From contig JBGUNJ010000068.1 of the NCBI GenBank assembly GCA_045117315.1, forward strand, positions 1 to 28,966: DNA of 28,966 bases. Direction: 5' to 3'. The notes under the pieces are model-generated. The model did no database searches. It worked only from the letters and a program-made list of their open reading frames with translations, and had not been told where the DNA came from. Origin of the DNA: CAG-791 sp045117315 (lineage in GTDB: Bacteria > Bacillota > Clostridia > Lachnospirales > Lachnospiraceae). A program made the position numbers and the translations under genes. Positions 24,797-28,966 of the stretch are shown in pieces. Positions within the stretch are counted from its first letter, which is position 1; the number at the start of each line of letters is the position of its first letter.

Positions 24797-24886
24797 GTTC
24801 TCTCCTCCTGTACCGGTCATTTGCGCACGAACACCATGCAGCCGGCTTGCGCTTTGAGTTCTCTCCCCGGGCACCGGTCATTTGCG
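24797..24886. repeat. 29-bp direct repeat spanning the GH18 gene stop
   Basis: The segments 24797-24825 and 24858-24886 match at 25 of 29 positions, including a perfect 14-bp core ACCGGTCATTTGCG, 61 bp apart. The second holds the GH18 gene end (Arg-Lys-TGA on the minus strand). The first lies downstream and still carries CGCAAATGA. Confidence 0.85.
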
Positions 24887-26575
24887 GTTCACGTAATCCT
24901 CGATCTCGTCCCAGACATCGTTGGTCTCCAGGCCCAGTCTCCAGACCGCCACACCGGCAAGTCCGTATTTTTCCATAACTTCCAGCTTGGTTTCCACAGA
25001 CTTTTTGTCCTCCCGCCAGATCTGATAGAGTTTTTTGCCCGATTTCTTCTCGGCATAATACTGGCCGGCTGTGCTGTTCCACTCCTCTTTCATTTTATGC
25101 TCTTCGACAAAGGTCTTTGCCTCCACCATGTCCAGCACCACCGATGATACGCTTGTTCCCTTTGTTGTCCAGCCTCTGGTATAAAACGGAATCGCATTAA
25201 TCAGCCTGTCCGCAGGCACTTCCTTGAGAGCTTCCTGGATGCCGTATTCCACATAGCCGATTGAAGCGACACTTCCGGCTTCCTCACTTCCTGCGAAGTG
25301 TTCATCATAGCCCATGATAATGATGTAATCCGCAAATGATCCCTGTTCCAGGAGATTATAATAGTCATTGAAGTTGTAGGGCACATAGTTGTTGATGGAA
25401 ATAATCAGCCCCGCCCTGCGGCAGGCAATACTGATCTCCCTCACAAACTCCACGAAATCTTCACCGTGTGTCTCGCCCAGGCCCTCGATATCCACATTGA
25501 TTCCGTCCAGTTTATATTCTTTGGCCTTTGAGACGACCTCGTCTATGACGCCTGACCTTCCCTCAAGGGTCTCCAGAAAAGCGGTGCAGACAAGGTTCTC
25601 ATCGTTCTGGAAATTGTCCAGGACTCCCCAGACCTGCATTCCCTGCTTATGGGCTTTCTTAACATAACTTGAAGAGGCCTTGCAGTTTACTTCTCCGTCA
25701 TCGCTGACCAGAGTAAACCAGGTGGGAGCCAGGACATTGATACCCTTTGTCCCGACCAGCATGCCGTCGATACTGTCGTTGCTCTCTTTGTAACTGGTGA
25801 CATTCCAGGCGATGCTGGCGCGTCCCCCGACTTTCCTGAACTGGGGTTCCATCTCAGGAACATCCTTCACAGGTTCCAGCTTCTGTTCGCGGATTTCGGA
25901 CAGATACTTGCTCTCCACATAACCGTAAAAGCCGTCCGCAGTCTCGATCCGGATCCAGTCATCCAGATCCTCCAGGACCAGGACATCCGTCCCCTCCTCC
26001 ACTGATGCCACGATCGGCGCCTTGACGCCTCCAAGCGTGCGCATGTTGGTGCTGCCTTTCACTGTGGCCATCTTTTCGGTCCCCCACTTATTGCGCAGCA
26101 CTACACGGTTGGGATTCGTGTGCATTCCGAAATAAAAATTGGTGAACTTCCTGACAAAATCAAGAGCGACATAGGCTGTATCCCCTTCCACGACCAGAGG
26201 GGCGTATTTTTCCTTTGTCACGCCGTTTACATCGCTCTCCCAACTCTTCTCGCCGGCTTTGGCAAAAATCTTCTCTTCCGGCAGGCAGTAGATGAGGACA
26301 CCGTCTTTGCTCCCATAATAAAAGCGGTCGTTCAAAAGACTTCTCACCGTGTCCAGATCCATGTAGCAGGCCTCTCCGAATCTTCTGGCCCGCATCTCTG
26401 AAACCAGATTTTCATATATAACGGGGAAATCGTCTTCACCCTGTACTCCGTAGTAGGTATCCAGGTCCGCGCGCTTATTCGTATACATATAGTGGTCGAA
26501 ATAAAGCTTGCAAAAAATTCCGCCAAGTACAAGGATCAACAGCAGGGTGATGATATAAGGAATCGCTTTCTTCAT
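24878..26575 (-). CDS. Membrane-anchored GH18 glycosidase with SH3b domain (SleL/YaaH-like)
   Basis: This is a 565-residue protein with one N-terminal transmembrane/signal segment (about 5-24), a beta-rich domain resembling copper-amine-oxidase N-terminal type (about 50-165), an SH3b domain (about 172-226, TVKGSTNMRT to YGYVESKYLSEI), and a GH18 catalytic barrel (about 250-565). The catalytic motif is LDGINVDIEG: Asp357, Asp362 and acid/base Glu364 are in place. The second Asp of the strict DxxDxDxE is Asn, as is common in spore cortex-lytic relatives (SleL/YaaH/YdhD). It probably acts on peptidoglycan or cortex muropeptides outside the membrane. The ATG at 26575 follows AGAGG by 8 bp, and a predicted extended -10 promoter is 50 bp upstream. 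The 3' end is duplicated downstream. Chitinase-like activity cannot be excluded. Confidence 0.9.
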   Translation of the reverse strand: MKKAIPYIITLLLILVLGGIFCKLYFDHYMYTNKRADLDTYYGVQGEDDFPVIYENLVSEMRARRFGEACYMDLDTVRSLLNDRFYYGSKDGVLIYCLPEEKIFAKAGEKSWESDVNGVTKEKYAPLVVEGDTAYVALDFVRKFTNFYFGMHTNPNRVVLRNKWGTEKMATVKGSTNMRTLGGVKAPIVASVEEGTDVLVLEDLDDWIRIETADGFYGYVESKYLSEIREQKLEPVKDVPEMEPQFRKVGGRASIAWNVTSYKESNDSIDGMLVGTKGINVLAPTWFTLVSDDGEVNCKASSSYVKKAHKQGMQVWGVLDNFQNDENLVCTAFLETLEGRSGVIDEVVSKAKEYKLDGINVDIEGLGETHGEDFVEFVREISIACRRAGLIISINNYVPYNFNDYYNLLEQGSFADYIIIMGYDEHFAGSEEAGSVASIGYVEYGIQEALKEVPADRLINAIPFYTRGWTTKGTSVSSVVLDMVEAKTFVEEHKMKEEWNSTAGQYYAEKKSGKKLYQIWREDKKSVETKLEVMEKYGLAGVAVWRLGLETNDVWDEIEDYVNRK

Positions 26576-26623
26576 CGGAAGCCTCTCTTCATTTAATCCT
26601 GTGAATAAATTGCCGCAGACAAC

Positions 26624-26632
26624 ATTATATCA
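26624..26632 (-). promoter_or_regulatory. Predicted extended -10 promoter for GH18 gene
   Basis: On the minus strand the sequence reads TGATATAAT within TGTGATATAATG, the same core as the pyrC promoter. TTTTAA lies 17 bp upstream. Transcription would begin near 26617, with a leader of about 40 nt. Confidence 0.5.
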
Positions 26633-26656
26633 CAAGGAGAGGACAGTTAAAAGACG

Positions 26657-26728
26657 GAGCCTGTCCGCCCTTCCCGCACAGTGTATAGACCGCACAAAGC
26701 TGTCAGTCTGGTCGGGCCGGACAGGCTC
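26657..26728. repeat. Inverted repeat with 14-bp arms
   Basis: GAGCCTGTCCGCCC (26657-26670) is the complement of GGGC-C-GGACAGGCTC (26714-26728) with one extra base. The 43-base loop is followed by TCTCCCGGAGA, itself a palindrome. It lies in the gene-free region. Confidence 0.7.
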
Positions 26729-27228
26729 TCCCGGAGACATGATCAGAAGATGTGGCGCTGCATTTTGCAGAAATGACTTACAGACAGCCGGATCTTTCGT
26801 CTCTTCTTCGCCGCGCAGGAAAACCGCCTCGGGCGATTTACACTGTATTTCCATCCGCTGCGGATCCGTCCTAAGAAATGAATTGAAGGAGCCTCCCAAA
26901 AGAAGGTATTTCCGTGAGATTAACCTCATATAAAAGCTCCCGTCCCCTGCCGGCTGTATCCGAGACTATTCTGAATTTTCAAAGCTTTATCATCATCACA
27001 AAAAACAAAGCGGAAGCTCTTCCACCAATATGTATTCAGCGCGAATATTACAGGAGCAGTGAAATGTCGAAGACAGTGATCAATGCTCACTGCTGTATTC
27101 ATTATTTAGTTATAAAAAAGAATCAGCTCCGCTGTCGTATTTTCCTGCCCTCCTTTCTGATACGCAGTTCCGGTCGGGAACAAGGCTATTTTAAGGGACG
27201 CCCCGGCCGCTCACAAGAGCCCGGAACC

Positions 27229-27289
27229 ACTTAATTACTTAAACCGCCATTATAGTGAATTTAGTACAAAACGTTTAAGTAATTTAAGT
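27229..27289. repeat. AT-rich inverted repeat
   Basis: ACTTAATTACTTAAAC (27229-27244) and GTTTAAGTAATTTAAGT (27273-27289) are inverted copies with one base inserted, separated by 28 bp that contain a TATAGT box. It may be an operator or a hairpin; no neighbour decides this. Confidence 0.65.
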
Positions 27290-27377
27290 AAACTATCAGT
27301 TTTCAACGCAAAATCCTGAGTAGAACCGCGAAAGCCGCGCGCGTAAGCGCTCCGGAATGCGCTTTTCGCAAGTTACA

Positions 27378-27399
27378 ACACGCCCTCGACAGGGCGTGT
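27378..27399. repeat. 9-bp perfect palindrome upstream of mecA
   Basis: ACACGCCCT (27378-27386) pairs with AGGGCGTGT (27391-27399) around a 4-base loop, followed by ACTCCTGTAAC. It resembles the palindrome at 7381-7409, which is followed by TTACTCCTG. Confidence 0.65.
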
Positions 27400-27449
27400 A
27401 CTCCTGTAACCGTTCCCGTTCCGCAAAAGTCCTGCCGCTACGGTATTCT

Positions 27450-27479
27450 TTGACCGGAAAATGTAACTCATGCTATCAT
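27450..27479 (+). promoter_or_regulatory. Predicted sigma-A promoter for mecA
   Basis: TTGACC (27450-27455) and TATCAT (27474-27479) are separated by 18 bp. This would give a leader of about 100 nt before the mecA start. Confidence 0.6.
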
Positions 27480-27585
27480 TAAAGCAGCGAGACAAACGGC
27501 TGCAAATGCCTGGCCCGCCCGGGCATTTAAAACATTTTGGAACTAATTTCCTGGCGCCCGCACTATGAGCAATGAGGGATTTAAG

Positions 27586-28374
27586 ATGAGAATAGATAAA
27601 ATAAACGACAATCAGATCCGCTGCTTCCTCTCCAGGGAGGATATGGAGAGCAGACAGCTCCACCTCAAAGAGCTGGCTTACGGAACTGAAAAAGCCAGAG
27701 CTCTTTTTCACGAGCTTCTCAGGGAAGCCCGTGCCCGCTTCGGGTTCGAAGTGGAAAACATGCCGGTCATGGTCGAAGCTGTTCCGCTGCAGGATAACAG
27801 CCTTGTCCTGATCGTCACCAAAGTGGATAACCCGGAAGAACTCGACACCAGGTTTTCGAGTTTTTCTCCCTCTGTCAAGAGCGGTCCGCCGGATGTGGAC
27901 ACTGCTTCCACATCCGCTCTCAGCCAGCTGCTCGAAGCGATCCGACAGGAAATCGACGGAGACGACAGGGACACTGCCGGATCAGGAGCCGCCCCCGGAA
28001 AGGGCAAAAAGCCCTCCGCGGGAACAGACGGCAGGAAAAACTCCTCTGCGGACAATAAGCAGAGAAAGTCCCCGGGCATTCATCTCTACACCTTTCCCTC
28101 TCTGGGAAAGGCGGCAGCGGCGGTCGCTGCCTCCCCGGCTTTCCCCGGAAAAAGTTCCCTGTACCGCGATCCTTCCGATTCCGTCTATTATCTCTTCCTC
28201 ACGATCGCGGAGGACCAGCAGGCAGACTCTTCCCGAGTCCTCTCCACCCTTTCGGAATTCGGTGACGAGAAGCACATCACCCCGGCACGGGAACAGTATC
28301 TGCGCGAGCACTGCGAAATCCTGTGCGCGGAAAATGCTTTTCAGAAGCTCACGGAACTGGGCGGACAGCTGTGA
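27586..28374 (+). CDS. mecA: MecA-family ClpC adaptor protein
   Basis: MecA adaptors bind ClpC and feed target proteins to ClpCP; in Bacillus this controls competence and stress proteins. The 262-residue protein has the N-terminal substrate-binding domain (MRIDKINDNQIRCFLSREDMESRQLHLKELAYGTEKARALFHELLREAR, continuing through VENMPVMVEAVPLQDNSLVLIVTKVDN), a long polar linker (about 85-165, including GKGKKPSAGTDGRKNSSADNK), and the C-terminal ClpC-binding domain (IHLYTFPSLGKAAAAVAAS.. to ..YLREHCEILCAENAFQKLTELGG). I chose the ATG at 27586 because GAGGG lies about 8 bp upstream; the ATG at 27565 is in frame but lacks that. It is preceded by the predicted promoter at 27450-27479 and is monocistronic by layout. 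Targets cannot be read. Confidence 0.93.
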   Translation: MRIDKINDNQIRCFLSREDMESRQLHLKELAYGTEKARALFHELLREARARFGFEVENMPVMVEAVPLQDNSLVLIVTKVDNPEELDTRFSSFSPSVKSGPPDVDTASTSALSQLLEAIRQEIDGDDRDTAGSGAAPGKGKKPSAGTDGRKNSSADNKQRKSPGIHLYTFPSLGKAAAAVAASPAFPGKSSLYRDPSDSVYYLFLTIAEDQQADSSRVLSTLSEFGDEKHITPAREQYLREHCEILCAENAFQKLTELGGQL

Positions 28375-28835
28375 TCGTTATCCGGCAGAATTAATTGCAG
28401 AATGGCTGTCAGAATGATTTTTCAAATAGCAATGCCCTTCTGCGGCTTTGCGGGGCAAAGACACCCCGTCCCGCGCCTGTCACACAAGGCCTGCGCGCAA
28501 GCCACGGCTTTTATTCATATCTGACAAAAGTTAGTTACTATAAAAGCATTTTTCATGCATTTTAAATGAATATTTTTGTGTACAATCCTGAAAACAACGT
28601 TGCTTTTTACAAAGCTCAATGTTAACATTTAAATATGCTGGATTCACTCACGGAGCAGGTCTTCTGCGTCCTTTTCAGCGCAGAACCTGAGGGGGATTCG
28701 TATGACAAACCATGTTCCTTTGGTTTGCGAGGTGCACCAGCAAATCAGAAACATGCGTTTGCTGCCTTTTCAAACAGTTCAAACAGTTTCATGAACAATG
28801 CGGTAACCGCTTCACATTTACAGGAGGACAATGTA
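28375..28835 (+). other. Hairpin-rich leader upstream of nifJ
   Basis: This 461-bp gap has no gene. The perfect palindrome AATGTTAACATT is at 28618-28629. Three successive hairpins follow: 28656-28689 (CAGGT..TCTGCG with CGCAGA..ACCTG, 11 bp with a 2-base bulge), 28706-28727 (CAAACC/GGTTTG) and 28738-28764 (CAGCAAA/TTTGCTG). GCGGTAACCGC at 28800-28810 lies just before the ribosome binding site. A weak -10-like TACAAT is at 28581-28586. I do not match this to a known riboswitch. Confidence 0.55.
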
Positions 28836-28966
28836 ATGGCAAGAAAGTTTCTCACCATGGATGGTAACGAAGCTGCTGCACACGCCGCGTATGCGTATAC
28901 AGAAGTAGCTACCATCTATCCCATCACTCCTTCATCTGTCATGCCTGAGCATGTCGATGAGTGGGC
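28836..28966 (+). CDS. nifJ: Pyruvate:ferredoxin (flavodoxin) oxidoreductase, 5' part
   Basis: The window ends inside this gene after 43 complete codons. PFOR decarboxylates pyruvate to acetyl-CoA with reduction of ferredoxin, the central step of anaerobic pyruvate use in Clostridia. The N-terminus MARKFLTMDGNEAAAHAAYAYTEVATIYPITPSSVMPEHVDEW is the characteristic start of the pyrimidine-binding domain I of NifJ, with the YPITPSS motif. AGGAGG lies 8 bp before the ATG. It is preceded by a long, hairpin-rich leader, suggesting post-transcriptional control. The iron-sulfur and TPP domains are beyond the window. Confidence 0.93.
   Translation, partial: MARKFLTMDGNEAAAHAAYAYTEVATIYPITPSSVMPEHVDEW

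Larger units (their letters stand above)
26576..27585. other. Gene-free region between the GH18 gene and mecA
   Basis: I see no convincing gene in this ~1 kb. Open frames at 26630-26929 (minus, with GGGAG 7 bp before the ATG) and 26914-27234 (plus) show no recognisable motif, and the first overlaps a 14-bp inverted repeat, so I leave them out. The region holds the GH18 promoter (26624-26632), a large stem at 26657-26728, the inverted repeat at 27229-27289, the palindrome at 27378-27399 and the mecA promoter. Confidence 0.5.

Noticed and set aside
26630..26929. 99-codon minus-strand frame with a GGGAG 7 bp before its ATG
   Set aside because: No motif or plausible composition, overlaps a 14-bp inverted repeat and the GH18 promoter; the ribosome binding site alone is not enough.
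26914..27234. 106-codon plus-strand frame starting at GTG with AAGG upstream
   Set aside because: No recognisable domain and no neighbour support; probably spurious in an AT-rich stretch.
28560..28590. Firm promoter call for nifJ
   Set aside because: TACAAT is present but no acceptable -35 sits at 16-18 bp, so I only mention it in the leader entry.

Overview
The window reads as a chromosomal core region of an anaerobic, probably spore-forming Clostridia member of moderately high GC, most likely a Lachnospiraceae relative. This is inferred from gene content, not from an rRNA gene. The clues are the glycogen pair glgC-glgD, class 1B PyrD with PyrK, spoVG, a DnaD/DnaI primosome pair, a MecA adaptor, a long-form PRPP synthetase and the start of a pyruvate:ferredoxin oxidoreductase gene. 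I see no rRNA, tRNA, CRISPR array, transposase or phage gene.

Layout. At 1-785 a leader with promoter and terminator-like hairpin precedes a small membrane-anchored protein of unknown role. From 960 to 7131, on the minus strand, lie (in transcription order) plsC, pyrK, pyrD, ispE, a GntR/FCD regulator, murI and a YwiB-like DUF1934 gene. They cover phospholipid acylation, UMP synthesis, isoprenoid precursors and D-glutamate for peptidoglycan. pyrC starts divergently at 7529. From 8881 to 16525, again on minus, lie glgC, glgD, spoVG, pth and mfd. From 17298 to 22706, on plus, lie murC, dnaD, dnaI and prs, with a cluster of DnaA boxes between murC and dnaD. From 22954 to 26575, on minus, lie a spore-cortex-type GH18 protein, the t6A enzyme tsaC/sua5 and dCMP deaminase. 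After about 1 kb without a convincing gene come mecA and the first 43 codons of nifJ, both on plus.

How the genes connect. PyrC, PyrK and PyrD carry out consecutive dihydroorotase and dihydroorotate dehydrogenase steps, and prs supplies the PRPP needed later in that pathway. MurI and MurC feed peptidoglycan precursor synthesis. GlgC and GlgD start glycogen synthesis. DnaD and DnaI load the replicative helicase, and the DnaA boxes upstream of them hint at replication-linked control.

No obviously new enzyme system is present. The most unusual signal is a recurrent pattern at 3' gene ends. At tsaC, the GH18 gene, dCMP deaminase and plsC, and more weakly at dnaD, prs and the first gene, the last codons plus stop codon are repeated in the downstream intergenic DNA with periods of about 11-80 bp. 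Other points worth a second look are family-atypical low-complexity inserts or tails in DnaD, Pth, PyrK and Mfd; a perfect 16-bp palindrome at the predicted glgC start site; a small family of palindromes upstream of pyrC, murC and mecA; and a hairpin-rich nifJ leader.
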